Translations under genes and position numbers: made by a program
The notes under the pieces: generated by a model
The model's input: only the letters and a program-made list of their open reading frames with translations
Databases searched by the model: none
What the model was told of the DNA's origin: nothing
Part shown: one piece after another, positions 23,407 through 33,223 of the stretch
Numbering within the stretch: the stretch's first letter is position 1
How the letters are laid out: every line of letters starts with the position of its first letter
From: Thermoproteota archaeon
GTDB lineage: Archaea > Thermoproteota > Thermoprotei_A > Sulfolobales > Ignicoccaceae
Length of the DNA stretch: 63,155 nucleotides
Reading direction: 5' to 3'
Assembly (NCBI GenBank): GCA_013154085.1
Contig: JAADDE010000038.1
Location: 1-63,155, forward strand

Positions 23407-24564
23407 TTGTTGAAGTTCGTTGTGCTGTCTCTATTGCTAATCGCTTCAATTTTAACCTTCCTGAACCCTCCCTTAGCCGCTGTGGCGTGGCTGGCCTTGG
23501 TTGCTCTGGGGCTGAAGAAGGACAGGGCGCTGACCCTTAAGATACTGACGAGGGTGGCCAACGCTGCCTTAGTGCTCTTGGCCGTCTTGGTCATAACCGT
23601 GGCCATGTTCGGCGGCACCATAGCAGAGATAAAGAAGGAAATGATCATATCAGAGGTAAAGAGGTGGGTGATGAGCCAGCCTCAGCTGGTCCAGAAGCTG
23701 GGCCCCAAGGTGAAGGAGTTCATTGCCCAGCAGGCCGAGCGCTTGATAAAGGCGGAGGGCTTGGACAGGCCTTGGTACGAAAACTTACCGTACTACTTGT
23801 CCACGGTCGTAACGCTCGAGCTGAGGAGCCAAGTGCTCCGGTCCAACACGGGCTCCCAGCTGGTTAGGGACATAACCATGGAGAGGCTCCCCCGCACCGT
23901 TCTGCTCTTCACCACCGCCACCATAATCAGCGCCGTTGCCGGCATACTGCTGGGCCTTGTGGCGGCGCGGAAGAGGGGAAGCTTCGTGGACAAGTTCGTC
24001 ACCTTCGCCGCGCTGATATCAGCGAGCTTTCCCATGTGGTGGATCGGAATGATCATGATACAGATATTCTCCTACGGGCTCAACCTCTTCCCCTCCGGAG
24101 GCATGACCTCCGTGCCGCCCCCCAAGGAGTTGCTCGCATACCTCAGCGACCTCCTCTACCACATGGCCCTACCCCTAACCACGATAGTGCTGGTGAGCTT
24201 CGGCGGGTGGGCCTACGTGACCAGGAGCATACTGGTGGGGGCCACGAAGGAGGACTACGTCTTGGCGGCCAAGGCCAGAGGGCTGGCGGAGAGGGTGATC
24301 TTGCTCCGCCACGTGCTCCGCCCCTCCCTTCCGCCGATCCTCACCATGATAGCGCTCAGCTTAGTGGCGTCCTTAACAGGGGCAATAATAACTGAGATCG
24401 TCTTCAACTGGCCGGGCATGGGCCTCCTGTACTGGGAGGCCATAGAGACCCTCGACGTTCCCGTAATCCTCGGGCTAACGTACGTCTTCACTCTGGTTTT
24501 CGTAATTGCAATGCTGATACTGGACATACTGTACATAATATTGGATCCGAGGGTTAGGGGGTGA
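23407..24564 (+). CDS. dppB: Peptide ABC transporter permease (DppB-like)
   Basis: A 385-residue inner permease of a dipeptide/oligopeptide transporter. It has the long N-terminal extension usual in archaeal DppB, an extracytoplasmic segment after the first helices, and the ATPase-contact EAA loop VLAAKARGLAERVILLRHVL. Start TTG 23407 or 23410. It is the first gene of a three-gene unit with DppC and DppD. No substrate-binding protein gene is adjacent, although these importers need one. Confidence 0.85.
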   Translation: MLKFVVLSLLLIASILTFLNPPLAAVAWLALVALGLKKDRALTLKILTRVANAALVLLAVLVITVAMFGGTIAEIKKEMIISEVKRWVMSQPQLVQKLGPKVKEFIAQQAERLIKAEGLDRPWYENLPYYLSTVVTLELRSQVLRSNTGSQLVRDITMERLPRTVLLFTTATIISAVAGILLGLVAARKRGSFVDKFVTFAALISASFPMWWIGMIMIQIFSYGLNLFPSGGMTSVPPPKELLAYLSDLLYHMALPLTTIVLVSFGGWAYVTRSILVGATKEDYVLAAKARGLAERVILLRHVLRPSLPPILTMIALSLVASLTGAIITEIVFNWPGMGLLYWEAIETLDVPVILGLTYVFTLVFVIAMLILDILYIILDPRVRG

Positions 24565-24569
24565 GAGAG

Positions 24570-25886
24570 ATGGAGGTAGTGAGGGAGCTGCTGTCCCAGA
24601 GGGCCGGCGCGTTCGGCGCCGCGCTGTTCGTGGTTCTGCTCCTCCTAGCGCTCTACTCGATGAGCAGTCTGGGCGGCTACGCGAGGCTGTGGCACAACAC
24701 CACCTACTGGTCCGTCTACCCTTCAGCGGTCCCCCCGGAGTGGTTCGGCAAGCTCCTCTACCCCGACAAGGTGGTGCCCACCCTCTTCTTGGATCCTACC
24801 AACGTAACCAAGAAGAGCCTCTTCAACGGCGCTGCTACGAACGTTACGGTGGTTTATGAGATCCCATACAGCTACGGCGGGGTGCCCAACGACATTAAGC
24901 TGATACTCAACATAAAGTACGAAAGCGCCCCGGGCGTGAAGGTGGTCTTCATCAGGCCCGACGGGAAGGCGGTGACCGTAATCAGGGACAGCGCTAAGAA
25001 CATACCGACGATAATATCCTTCAACAACTTCGACCAGATAAAGAACAACGTCTACACGTGGAGCAGGGTCTCCGGGGTGCAGCCGGTGGAGCTCCTCTTC
25101 AAGGAAGGAGATGAGGTCCTCAAGGGCACCTACAAGGTCGTGGTGACTATCATAGGGCTCGGCGAGGTGGACGTGAGGTCGGAGCTGGTGGTCGACGGCA
25201 ACGTGTACGGCCTCATGGGCACCGACATCTTCGGGAGGGACATATTCGTCTACACCATGGTCGGGCTCCCTTACGGCCTCCTCATAGGCGTGCTGACCAG
25301 CCTTATCGCGGCAGTGTGGGGCACGGGCTACGGCTTGGTGAGCGGCTACGCGGGCGGGAAGGTCGACGAGGTGATGCAGAGGATACTGGAAATATGGTAC
25401 TCAATACCGGCACTGCCGATACTTATCATGCTCGCGATAATATACAAGCCCACCCTCATGCTGATAATACTCCTCATAGCGGTATTCTCTTGGATGGGGG
25501 CGGCGAAGGTCGTGAGGTCAATGGTGCTCAGCTTGAAGAACGAGGGCTACGTGATGGCCGCAAAGGCCGCCGGCGCCCCCTCCACTTGGATCATGATCAA
25601 GCACGTGCTGCCCCAAGTGCTTCCCTACACCGCAGCGCAAGTGGCACTGGGCGTGCCCGGGGCAATACTCACGGAGGTCTCGCTGGACTTCTTGGGCCTG
25701 GGAGATCCGAACGTGCCCACGTGGGGCTGGATGCTCCACGACGCTCAAGTCTACGGGGCCAGCGTCAACGGCTACTGGTGGTGGATAACGCCCCCGGGCC
25801 TAATGGTGGCCTTGGTGGCGCTCAGCTTCGCCATGATGGGCTACGCCCTTGACGTGGTGCTCAACCCCAGGCTCAGGGAGGTGTGA
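24570..25886 (+). CDS. dppC: Peptide ABC transporter permease (DppC-like)
   Basis: Second permease, about 438 residues. After the first helix comes an extracytoplasmic beta-rich domain of about 190 residues (about 30-215), much larger than in bacterial DppC. The core follows with GRDIFVYTMVGLPYGLLIG and the EAA loop GYVMAAKAAGAPSTWIMIKH. I chose ATG 24570, which is 8 bases after a GGGGGTGA ribosome-binding sequence; GTG 24561 overlapping the dppB stop is possible. The outer domain could replace or dock the substrate-binding protein, which is inference. Confidence 0.85.
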   Translation: MEVVRELLSQRAGAFGAALFVVLLLLALYSMSSLGGYARLWHNTTYWSVYPSAVPPEWFGKLLYPDKVVPTLFLDPTNVTKKSLFNGAATNVTVVYEIPYSYGGVPNDIKLILNIKYESAPGVKVVFIRPDGKAVTVIRDSAKNIPTIISFNNFDQIKNNVYTWSRVSGVQPVELLFKEGDEVLKGTYKVVVTIIGLGEVDVRSELVVDGNVYGLMGTDIFGRDIFVYTMVGLPYGLLIGVLTSLIAAVWGTGYGLVSGYAGGKVDEVMQRILEIWYSIPALPILIMLAIIYKPTLMLIILLIAVFSWMGAAKVVRSMVLSLKNEGYVMAAKAAGAPSTWIMIKHVLPQVLPYTAAQVALGVPGAILTEVSLDFLGLGDPNVPTWGWMLHDAQVYGASVNGYWWWITPPGLMVALVALSFAMMGYALDVVLNPRLREV

Positions 25887-25891
25887 GGCTC

Positions 25892-26833
25892 ATGTTGGAG
25901 GTGAGGGATCTCAAGGTGTACTACTACACGAAGAAGGGGGTCGCCAGAGCAGTTGATGGGGTCTCCTTCTCCTTGAAGAGGGGAGAGAGCTTGGGCATAG
26001 CCGGCGAGAGCGGGTGCGGTAAGAGCACCACCGGGATGGCGATAATGAGGCTCGTCGAGAGGCCCGGGAGGATAGTGGGTGGCGAGGTGCTCTTGGACGG
26101 GACGGACGTGCTCAAGATGGACGAGGAGAGCTTCAGGAGGGAGGTTAGGTGGAGGAGGATAAGCATGGTCTTCCAGGGAGCGATGAACAGCCTCACGCCG
26201 GTCTACACGGTGTACCAGCACTTCAAGGAGACGCTGAAGGCCCACGGGGCCTACGCCGGCGAGGAGGAGGCCCGGGAGATCACCGTAAAGATGCTGAGGA
26301 TGGTCTCGCTCCCGCCGGAGGTGGCTGACCGCTACCCCCACCAGCTGTCCGGAGGGCAGAAGCAGAGGGTCGCGATAGCCCTCGCGCTGTTGCTTAGCCC
26401 CGAGTACGTGATAGCGGACGAGCCCACCACCGCGCTGGACGTAATAGTTCAGGCCCAGATAATAAATCTCTTGAAGGAGCTTCAGGAAAAAGGGATGAGC
26501 ATAATACTGATCAGCCACGACTTGGGCGTTATAAGCGCCCTCAGCGACAAGCTCCTCATAATGTACGCCGGGAAGGCGGTGGAGTACGGGAGCGCCGAGA
26601 AGGTACTGCGCAACCCCGCCCACCCGTACACGAAGATGTTGCTGGAGGCCACGCCCAGGGTGAGCGGGGGCGAGCTGAGGTGGATACCCGGGTCTCCGCC
26701 GGACCTGACGAACCCTCCGAGCGGGTGCAGGTTCCACCCGAGGTGCCCGCTTGCCAAGGAGGTGTGCAGAGAAGAGGAGCCCAAAATGGTTGAGGTGGAG
26801 AACGGCCACTGGGCGGCGTGCCACTTCACATGA
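25892..26833 (+). CDS. dppD: Peptide ABC transporter ATPase (DppD-like)
   Basis: A 313-residue ATPase with Walker [10 protein letters not shown], signature [12 protein letters not shown], Walker [13 protein letters not shown] and H-loop ISHD. The C-terminal oligopeptide-transporter extension carries [14 protein letters not shown] and a final AACHF; a four-Cys arrangement of this kind binds an Fe-S cluster in some OppD proteins. ATG 25892 follows GGAGGTG; GTG 25883 is the alternative. No second ATPase (DppF) follows, so DppD may work as a homodimer or with a distant partner. The end overlaps convergent ppsA by 8 bases. Confidence 0.88.
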   Translation: MLEVRDLKVYYYTKKGVARAVDGVSFSLKRGESLGIAGESGCGKSTTGMAIMRLVERPGRIVGGEVLLDGTDVLKMDEESFRREVRWRRISMVFQGAMNSLTPVYTVYQHFKETLKAHGAYAGEEEAREITVKMLRMVSLPPEVADRYPHQLSGGQKQRVAIALALLLSPEYVIADEPTTALDVIVQAQIINLLKELQEKGMSIILISHDLGVISALSDKLLIMYAGKAVEYGSAEKVLRNPAHPYTKMLLEATPRVSGGELRWIPGSPPDLTNPPSGCRFHPRCPLAKEVCREEEPKMVEVENGHWAACHFT

Positions 26834-29291
26834 GGGACTTCAGCTTCTCCTCCAGCTCCGCCAAGCGGTTGAGCATTATCTTCCTCTCTATCCCGGCCAC
26901 CATGTACCTCGTCCGCACCACCGCGTCGGGGTTCACGCTTATGCTGTCTATCCCGGCCTTCACGAGGAACTCCACCAGCTCCGGGTAGACGCTGGGCCCT
27001 TGGCCGCAGATGCTCACGGTCCTCCCGTGCGCGTGGGCGGTCTTGATCAGCATCTCTATCGCCCTCAGCACCGCCGGATCCCTCTCGTCGAAGTAGCCCA
27101 TCCTCGCCAGCAGGTCGCTGTCCCTGTCGGCGCCCAAGACCAGCTGGGTGAGGTCGTTGCTGCCTATGCTGAAGCCGTCCACGAGCTTGGAGAACTGGTC
27201 GGCCAAGAACACGACGCTCGGCACCTCGGCCATAATCCACACCTTGAAGTCCCTGTCCCTCTGCAGTCCCTCCTCCTCCATGATCTTTAGGACCTTCTCC
27301 ACCTCCCACGTGGTCCTCACGAACGGGAGCATCACCCACACGTTCTTCAGTCCGTACTCCTCCCTCACCTTCTTTATCGCCCTTACCTCCAGCCGGAACG
27401 CCGGCTCGTACTTGGGGTGGATGTACCTCGAGACCCCTCTCCACCCGAGCATCGGGTTCCTCTCCTCGGGCTCGAACTCCTCGCCTCCCTTCAGGCCGCG
27501 GTACTCGTTGCTCTTGAAGTCGCTGAACCTCACCACAACGGGCCTCGGATGGATTGCGGAGGCCACCTTAGCAATGCCCTCTGCCAGCTTGTTGATGAAG
27601 AACGTCTCCTTGCCCTCCTTAATCAAGTACAGCGGGTGGTAGCCTATCCAGTCCGTTATTATGAACTCTATCCTCATGAGTCCGATGCCCTCGAAGGGCA
27701 GATCCTTGTAGCGGTCTATCGCGTTGGGCTCGCCCAAGTTCATGTAGATCTTGGTGCCCGTTGGCGGGTAGAGGTACCTCAGCTCCTCCTTCGGTATGCC
27801 GAAGCCTCCCGCCTCTGCCTTCTCCTCCTTCTCCGCCCCGAGCTTCACCTTGCCCTTGTAGACCACTCCGCGGTGGCCGTCCACGGTCACAGTCATACCG
27901 CTCTTGATCTTCTTCGTGGCCTCCTTGGTGCCCACGACTGCCGGTATGCCCAGCTCCCTGGAAACTATGGCCGCGTGGGAGGTCATGCCTCCTTCGTCGG
28001 TCACTATAGCTGAGGCCTTCTTCATCAGCGGGACCCAGTCGGGGTCGGTCATCCTCGTGACCAGCACGTCGCCCTCGTTGAACTTGTCGGCGTCCTTCTT
28101 GGGGTCGGACAGCACCTTCGCCGGTCCTATGCCTATGCCCGGAGAGGCGGGGAGGCCGCGGACTAGGACTTCGGCCTCCACGTGCTCTACCTCTTCCTCC
28201 TCCTCCGGCCTCACCTTTACCTCTTCTCTGGCGGACCACACGGTCTCCGGCCTGGCCTGGAGCATGAAGACGTTGTCGGGGAACTCCATTTCCTTGTCTA
28301 TGGCCCACTCTATATCCATGGACCTGCCGTAGTGGTCCTCCACCTTGATGCCCATCTTAGCTAAGGCGAAGATCTCGCGGTCGGTTAGGGAGGGCGCCTC
28401 CGCCTTCTCAGGGGGCAGAGGGACCTCTACGGTGCCTCCCTTCTCCGGGTCGAATACTATTGCTATCTCCTTCTTAGCTATGTGCCTCTCGAGGATTATG
28501 TTCTTGAGCTCCTCGTCGCTCAGCTCCCTCGGGTCCTTATCCATAAGCTTCCTCACCGCCTCCTTATCAACGATGAAGGTATCGGGAGTGACCCTGCCCC
28601 CGACCACCGCCTCCCCGAGGCCCCAGGAGCTCTCAATGGTTATCTTGTCGGGATCCCCGTTCCTCACGTCGAGGGTGAACATGACTCCGGCCTTGTCGGC
28701 GTTCACCATCTTCTGCACGACTGTGGCCATTGCCACGTTCTCGTGGGGTATGCCCTTGCTCACGCGGTAGGCTATTGCCCTAGCGTTGAAGAGGGAGGCC
28801 CAGCACTTCTTAACGTGCTCGATGACCGAATCCTCGCCTATGACGTTGAGGTACGTATCCTGCTGGCCGGCGAAGGAGGCGTCCGGGAGGTCCTCCGCGG
28901 TGGCGGAGGACCTAACGGCCACCCTCAGCTTGTCCGGCTCCACGCCGACCCTCTTGGCGAGCTCGCGGTAGGCCTTCCTTATCTCCTCCTCTATATCCTT
29001 AGGCATGGGAGCCTCAAGGATCATCTTCTTTATTTTCTCTGCAACTGCCTCCAAGCCCTTGACGTCGCTGACGTCAACCTCCTCGAGCATCTTGTTTATT
29101 TTGTCGAGGAGGCCCGTCTCCTTTATGAACCTGCGGTAGGCGTTGGCGGAGACCACGAAGCCCGGGGGGACCGGTATGCCCGCGTGCACCAGCTCGCCCA
29201 AGTTGGCGCCCTTGCCCCCGGCCAAGGGCAAGTCATCCTTAGTAATTTCCTCAAACCACAAGACGATCTTATCGGCCTTGCTCTGGCCCAA
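26826..29291 (-). CDS. ppsA: Phosphoenolpyruvate synthase
   Basis: Converts pyruvate, ATP and water to PEP, AMP and phosphate; the entry to gluconeogenesis and, in autotrophic Crenarchaeota with the dicarboxylate/4-hydroxybutyrate cycle, a carbon-fixation step. The 821 residues contain the ATP-grasp N-domain ([20 protein letters not shown], then [20 protein letters not shown]), the swivelling domain with phospho-His in [20 protein letters not shown], and the C-terminal barrel with ICGQGPS (catalytic Cys). TTG start 29291; a GGAGGTG lies about 20 bases upstream, farther than usual, and an in-frame TAG excludes earlier starts. Confidence 0.95.
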   Translation of the reverse strand: MGQSKADKIVLWFEEITKDDLPLAGGKGANLGELVHAGIPVPPGFVVSANAYRRFIKETGLLDKINKMLEEVDVSDVKGLEAVAEKIKKMILEAPMPKDIEEEIRKAYRELAKRVGVEPDKLRVAVRSSATAEDLPDASFAGQQDTYLNVIGEDSVIEHVKKCWASLFNARAIAYRVSKGIPHENVAMATVVQKMVNADKAGVMFTLDVRNGDPDKITIESSWGLGEAVVGGRVTPDTFIVDKEAVRKLMDKDPRELSDEELKNIILERHIAKKEIAIVFDPEKGGTVEVPLPPEKAEAPSLTDREIFALAKMGIKVEDHYGRSMDIEWAIDKEMEFPDNVFMLQARPETVWSAREEVKVRPEEEEEVEHVEAEVLVRGLPASPGIGIGPAKVLSDPKKDADKFNEGDVLVTRMTDPDWVPLMKKASAIVTDEGGMTSHAAIVSRELGIPAVVGTKEATKKIKSGMTVTVDGHRGVVYKGKVKLGAEKEEKAEAGGFGIPKEELRYLYPPTGTKIYMNLGEPNAIDRYKDLPFEGIGLMRIEFIITDWIGYHPLYLIKEGKETFFINKLAEGIAKVASAIHPRPVVVRFSDFKSNEYRGLKGGEEFEPEERNPMLGWRGVSRYIHPKYEPAFRLEVRAIKKVREEYGLKNVWVMLPFVRTTWEVEKVLKIMEEEGLQRDRDFKVWIMAEVPSVVFLADQFSKLVDGFSIGSNDLTQLVLGADRDSDLLARMGYFDERDPAVLRAIEMLIKTAHAHGRTVSICGQGPSVYPELVEFLVKAGIDSISVNPDAVVRTRYMVAGIERKIMLNRLAELEEKLKSLM

Positions 29292-29361
29292 GGCACGCCC
29301 CGCGAGCTAGACCGGCACCTCCTTTTTTAGGGTTAATGCATACTAATACGGTATATGTACG

Positions 29362-29420
29362 GGGTCCGGGAATGGGACTCCACATCACCGGCCTCAGCCA
29401 GCCGTGGAACTCCTCATCCC
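29362..29420 (-). ncRNA. Candidate C/D box sRNA (h)
   Basis: Minus strand, beginning right after the DUF1512 stop: C box GGATGAG (29413-29419), about 15 bases, exact D' CTGA (29394-29397), 5 bases, C' GTGATGT (29382-29388), and a weak D-like CGGA near 29365. The exact D' box and near-canonical C' box make this one of the better candidates, but the 3' D box is poor. Confidence 0.4.
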
Positions 29421-30518
29421 CTACTGCGCCACGCCGCAAGTGTTGCCTATCCCGGCCACTATAGCCGTAGCGCCCTCCGGGAGCTCCTTGATCCGCTCCA
29501 CGACCTTCCTCACGGCCTCGTCCGCGGCCTTGGCCACCTTCTCCGGCATGTCTGTTATTGCCTCCTCCGCGCTCATCTTTATGACTACTGCCTCAAGCGG
29601 TATCCCGTACTTCGTCGCAACCCTCTCTATCGCTATCTTCTCCGGACCGGGGTCGCCTATGGCCGCGCCGGAGCCCTCGGCTATGCTACCGGTCTCCTCG
29701 CCCTCCAGCTTGAGGGCGGCGTCGACCGTGAGTATTAGGTCGGCGTTGCCTCCGAGCTCCTCCACCACCTTCCTTATCGCCTCCCCGGGGTTGCCCACGG
29801 TCGCTCCCGGCCCCTCGGCCTTCACCACTATCACCCTCCTCCCGTCGAGGTCCACCTCGCCGGCGACCGTATCCTTTGAGGGCCTCCACATCCTCTTCTT
29901 GTCCTTCATCAACCTGAAGGCGACCAGGGGGCCTACAGAGTCGCCCACCGGGCGGCAGTTCTTGAACGTCTCTATGGCCTCCCTTAAGGTCTTGCTCATC
30001 TTAGTTATCATGGGCATTATCATCCAAAGCTGCATCATTAGGAAGAAGTTGTTGGTTTTCAAGGACATTAGCAAGTAGTGCCTCACTATCTTATAGAGCA
30101 TGTTGAGGCTGTTCGTTATCTCTACCAGCACGAGTGCGTTGTGCTTCTGAGCCTTGGGAATATCTTCCGGCATGCTGTCGCTCAGCATCTTCTCCCACCT
30201 CTCCAAGCCGCTCCTCATTATGTGCGCCATCCTCTTGGTTATGTCTGTGGGCTCTATGTCAACCGGGTTTATGTGGAAGAACTCCTTGAGCCTTTTTACT
30301 ATCTCTTCCGCGTTCTTCACGTTCAGCTTCTTCAGCACGTCTAGTGTTTCCTTCTCGCTCTCCTCAGCGTAGTTCTTTATCTCCTCCATTCTCACCTTTA
30401 TGTTCTTTGCCCATATGTACATCCTGAGCCTCGCGTCCGCGCCGGTAAACGCCATGAAGAGGAAAGTTATGAACAGCAACTGTGTAATAATATCTAATAT
30501 GTTCGTCGTCTGCTCCAA
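29421..30518 (-). CDS. DUF1512 family protein
   Basis: An archaeal protein of about 365 residues, function unknown. It begins with a hydrophobic segment (ILDIITQLLFITFLFMAFTG), then a helical region of about 180 residues with several Met-rich hydrophobic stretches, then a compact C-terminal domain (from about 200) with VIVVKAEGPGATVGNPGEAI and EGSGAAIGDPGPEKIAIERV, ending in AIVAGIGNTCGVAQ. The glycine-rich pair resembles a small-ligand site. TTG start 30518 fits a TATA box at 30553-30562; open frame extends to 30572 over that box. It may be membrane-bound. Confidence 0.65.
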   Translation of the reverse strand: MEQTTNILDIITQLLFITFLFMAFTGADARLRMYIWAKNIKVRMEEIKNYAEESEKETLDVLKKLNVKNAEEIVKRLKEFFHINPVDIEPTDITKRMAHIMRSGLERWEKMLSDSMPEDIPKAQKHNALVLVEITNSLNMLYKIVRHYLLMSLKTNNFFLMMQLWMIMPMITKMSKTLREAIETFKNCRPVGDSVGPLVAFRLMKDKKRMWRPSKDTVAGEVDLDGRRVIVVKAEGPGATVGNPGEAIRKVVEELGGNADLILTVDAALKLEGEETGSIAEGSGAAIGDPGPEKIAIERVATKYGIPLEAVVIKMSAEEAITDMPEKVAKAADEAVRKVVERIKELPEGATAIVAGIGNTCGVAQ

Positions 30519-30552
30519 GCTCGGGGACCCGTCCCGAGCCCTTCGACACATG

Positions 30553-30562
30553 GTTAAAATAG
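30553..30562 (-). promoter_or_regulatory. TATA box for DUF1512 gene
   Basis: Minus-strand CTATTTTAAC lies about 35-44 bases before the TTG start of the DUF1512 gene and partly over the 3' end of the upstream tRNA acetyltransferase gene. Its position argues for the shorter DUF1512 start. Confidence 0.4.
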
Positions 30563-32413
30563 CTAAACGCACGCGCGGGCGAGGTCTAGCAAGGCCTCCC
30601 TCAAGAGCTCCTCAACCTCGTCCGGAGAGGCCTCGAACGAGGCTGCGAGGTCCCACACGCCCTTGCCTTGGATCAGGTAGCCGAAGGCGAGCGCCCCCTT
30701 TTCGGGCCCCAGCTCCCAGACCCTCTTGAGGGCGCAGCAGTAGAGCGCGGGGAAGGCAGTTTCGGCCTCAACCGCGCCCTCGAGGAACTTCTCGATCAGC
30801 ACCTCTTCGCAGCTCAGCTCCACGGGCTCCGGCTCGGAGTGCGCGAGCATTTTGAAGGCCTTCCTCACGTCCACGTCCCTGTAGACCGCGTGGGCCGACA
30901 GCAGAAAGGAGCGGGCGAAGGCCCTAGCAGCCTTGCTCACAGCACTGCCTCCCTTGGCCACGGCTACGTTCTTCTCCCCCGTGACCCTGTTGTACCTCGG
31001 CGAGAGGTAGATCACCTTGTACCCGTTTTTGAGCCAGAAGTCCAGAACCTCGTGTCTGGAGAAGACAGCCCCCGTTATTCCGGACTCCAGAGCCTTAAGC
31101 AGAGCGGAGCCTATGCCCCTCCTCTGGAGCCGGGGGTGGACGGCTATTCTGACCACCCTCCGGGCTGGGGCCGGCTCGTAGCGGGAGATGATCCGGCTGA
31201 GCGCCGCCCCGGGCGCGGGCCTCCACGGGTCCTCCGGGGGCTCTTCGTCGACCGTGAACGCCACGCCCGCCGGGCCCCCGGTTCCGGGGTACTCCCAGAG
31301 CCTGCCCTTCGGGTGCTGCAGCACCAGCTCCACGTCGGAGGGCTCCCAGCGGTAGTGCGCTAGGGCCAGCAGCGCCGCATAGGGCCTGGCGGCTCCGGGG
31401 CTCGCTACGCTTGCCCGGTCGACCTCCCTCGGCGGCCCGGAGGGCTCCGTGTCTCCCGGCTCCGCGTCCAAGTGGAAGGCCTCGTACAGCCACCTCTCTA
31501 CGGGGTCCCCCGGCGGGTACCGGACGGGCTCCTTCAGCTCTATGACCTTTACGTCCTTAATGCTCTCCAAGAGCAGCTTGGTGAGCGCCCTCCCGGAGCC
31601 CTCGTAGCCGTGGACGGTCGTGCTCAAGACAGTCTTCCAGCTCTTGTTCAGTATCCTCCTAACGGTCGCGACTCCGACGGCAGCCGCCTCGTCCACCATG
31701 ACTACCCCGGCCTTGCCCCCGGCCCTCGGAGGGGGGACCCACTCGACCCTCCACCCGGGGCCCAAGATCCTCCAAGAGTCGCCGGCCCTCTCCAGCCTGT
31801 ACCGGGCCCTTCTCTCATTCATTATCATGTCGAAAAGCTTCATGAAGCTAGGCATCTCCGGGGAGGGCGAGGTCACCTCGACCCTCCTCACCCCGTAGTC
31901 GAGCACTAAGGTGGCTGCCATGGCGCCCAGGAGGGCGCTCTTCCCCCTCCCCCGGTCCCCCAGCACTGCCAGAGCCTTGCTGCTGCCCACCACGAAGCCG
32001 TTGAGGGCCTTGAGCGCCCTCCTCTGCTCCTTGGTGAGGCCCTTGGGGGGCTCCCACTTGGGGCACTGACCCCCTTCCGAGTAGAGGCCTATGGCCTCCT
32101 CCAAGTACCTCCCGAAGAGCCCCGTCCCGCTTGCCGAGTAGACCTCCTCCAAGTCCCTCTCCTTGATCAGCGCGACGGTCCCGCCTCCCCTCACCGTCTC
32201 TATTGTGGCCGGAAACGCGTTGGCCGGCACCGGCGAGGTGAGGTCTATGACCACGTGGTCCCACTCCGTTCCGAGCACCCTGCGGTAGGCGCTGGGCGGA
32301 AGCCTCCTCCACGGGTACGGGGGCCTCCTCTCGGAGACGAACAGCACCCTTCCCTTTAGCCTAGCTAAGAGGCCTTCGCTCGCTACCCTCAGCCGCCTCC
32401 AGTAGCACTTCAT
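30563..32413 (-). CDS. tmcA: tRNA(Met) cytidine acetyltransferase
   Basis: Makes N4-acetylcytidine in tRNA, and in hyperthermophiles probably in rRNA too. The 616 residues show the TmcA order: an N-terminal helicase-like part with Walker A LGDRGRGKSALLGA (about 160-173) and the Walker B-like VVMVDEAAAVGV, then a GNAT domain with HPRLQRRGIGSALLKALE and a C-terminal helical RNA-binding part. Both ATPase and acetyl-CoA sites look intact. ATG start. Transcribed on the minus strand with the small HicB-like gene upstream. Confidence 0.9.
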   Translation of the reverse strand: MKCYWRRLRVASEGLLARLKGRVLFVSERRPPYPWRRLPPSAYRRVLGTEWDHVVIDLTSPVPANAFPATIETVRGGGTVALIKERDLEEVYSASGTGLFGRYLEEAIGLYSEGGQCPKWEPPKGLTKEQRRALKALNGFVVGSSKALAVLGDRGRGKSALLGAMAATLVLDYGVRRVEVTSPSPEMPSFMKLFDMIMNERRARYRLERAGDSWRILGPGWRVEWVPPPRAGGKAGVVMVDEAAAVGVATVRRILNKSWKTVLSTTVHGYEGSGRALTKLLLESIKDVKVIELKEPVRYPPGDPVERWLYEAFHLDAEPGDTEPSGPPREVDRASVASPGAARPYAALLALAHYRWEPSDVELVLQHPKGRLWEYPGTGGPAGVAFTVDEEPPEDPWRPAPGAALSRIISRYEPAPARRVVRIAVHPRLQRRGIGSALLKALESGITGAVFSRHEVLDFWLKNGYKVIYLSPRYNRVTGEKNVAVAKGGSAVSKAARAFARSFLLSAHAVYRDVDVRKAFKMLAHSEPEPVELSCEEVLIEKFLEGAVEAETAFPALYCCALKRVWELGPEKGALAFGYLIQGKGVWDLAASFEASPDEVEELLREALLDLARACV

Positions 32414-32461
32414 GACTGTCCGTGCTGGCCCGGACGGAGTTATGAGCGATCTTGAAGAAAG

Positions 32462-32686
32462 TCACTCAACTTCGACTTCCACGAGCCTCGCGTCGACTGC
32501 CTCTTTGAGTTCGGACTCGCACCAAGCGCTGCCCATCTTCTTTATTTCCTCTTTAACCTTCTCCACCGCCTCCTCCGGAGTGTCGGCCTGCACTTGAGCC
32601 CCGCTCAAGGGCTCCACCGCTATGTAGTACTCCCCGCTTTCGTCCTTTTCCTTGTACACCACGACTCCTACCTTCACCTTAGCCAC
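32462..32686 (-). CDS. Small HicB-like protein
   Basis: A 74-residue protein starting at GTG 32686, with GGTGA before it. Residues about 5-55 (VVVYKEKDESGEYYIAVEPL, then QADTPEEAVEKVKEEI) have the beta-beta-alpha layout of the HicB/UPF0150 domain, known from toxin-antitoxin antitoxins but also from stand-alone proteins. No HicA toxin gene is adjacent, and no DNA-binding domain follows, so an antitoxin role is not supported. It lies just upstream of tmcA on the same strand. Confidence 0.55.
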   Translation of the reverse strand: MAKVKVGVVVYKEKDESGEYYIAVEPLSGAQVQADTPEEAVEKVKEEIKKMGSAWCESELKEAVDARLVEVEVE

Positions 32687-32777
32687 GCTCTCACCGCGGG
32701 TGCGGAGGGCGTTCGGGTTATATGACGGGGCGTTAGGGATCTTATACGCCGGAGGGTCCGCCGGGGCGGTGCCCGCC

Positions 32778-33065
32778 GTGAGGAGGGCCTCTCTGGTCTT
32801 GGCGCTCCTAGTCCTGGCCTCGCTGGCAGCTCCAATGAGGCACGAGTTCCGGATGAGGTGGGGATGGGGCGATTTGATGGTCGTCGGAGTGGCGGCGATG
32901 GTGCTGACCTTCGGTGCCTTGCTGGTGAACTTCGCGCTTCTGGGCGCGGCGCTGCTGGCCCTAGCGGTAACGGCGGCAATGATGATGGCCGACTTTCCGC
33001 AGTGGTGGAGGGGAGTGCTGGCCTTCGCGCTGCTCATGACGGCGTTCGCGCTCCTCTTCATATAG
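32778..33065 (+). CDS. Small membrane protein of unknown function
   Basis: A 95-residue protein with a possible signal anchor (residues about 4-19), a charged RHEFRMRWGWGD segment, then three closely spaced hydrophobic helices ending in FALLFI. GTG start at 32778; an earlier in-frame region from 32652 is antisense to the HicB-like gene and was rejected. A TATA-like GTTATATGA lies at about 32717-32725. I recognise no family. Confidence 0.55.
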   Translation: MRRASLVLALLVLASLAAPMRHEFRMRWGWGDLMVVGVAAMVLTFGALLVNFALLGAALLALAVTAAMMMADFPQWWRGVLAFALLMTAFALLFI

Positions 33066-33124
33066 CGGCCCGATGAGGACCCGAACCACCGGGCAGAGAG
33101 GTGACGAAGGCGCTCTGTACCGAA
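33066..33124 (+). ncRNA. Candidate C/D box sRNA (b)
   Basis: Starts just after the preceding stop. C-like CGATGAG (33071-33077), D'-like CAGA (33094-33097), 3 bases, C' GTGACGA (33101-33107), 12 bases, D-like CCGA (33120-33123). First of two tandem candidates upstream of tRNA-Leu. Confidence 0.4.
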
Positions 33125-33125
33125 G

Positions 33126-33183
33126 GGCCGATGAGGCCGAATGGCCGCTGGGGAGCGGGTGACCGGAGACCCCGGCGCTGAGG
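33126..33183 (+). ncRNA. Candidate C/D box sRNA (c)
   Basis: C-like CGATGAG (33129-33135), 12 bases, D'-like CTGG (33148-33151), 7 bases, C'-like GTGACCG (33159-33165), 12 bases, exact D box CTGA (33178-33181). Both guide regions are 12 bases, the usual length. It lies between candidate b and the tRNA-Leu TATA box. Confidence 0.42.
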
Positions 33184-33186
33184 CTC

Positions 33187-33197
33187 AAGTTTATTAG
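33187..33197 (+). promoter_or_regulatory. TATA box of tRNA-Leu
   Basis: AAGTTTATTAG ends 26 bases before the first base of tRNA-Leu, the standard archaeal TATA distance, in an otherwise G+C-rich stretch. Confidence 0.6.
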
Positions 33198-33223
33198 ACC
33201 GATTACTTCCCGCACCCCGGAGC

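Noticed and set aside
32462-32686. HicAB toxin-antitoxin module
   Set aside because: Only a HicB-like fold is seen; no HicA-type gene or DNA-binding domain is adjacent.
33126-33160. Hammerhead-ribozyme-like CCGATGAGGCCGAATGGCC
   Set aside because: The CUGAUGA-like part and a stem with GAAU loop are present, but the required GAAA after stem II and a cleavage site are missing. The C/D box reading explains the repeats better.
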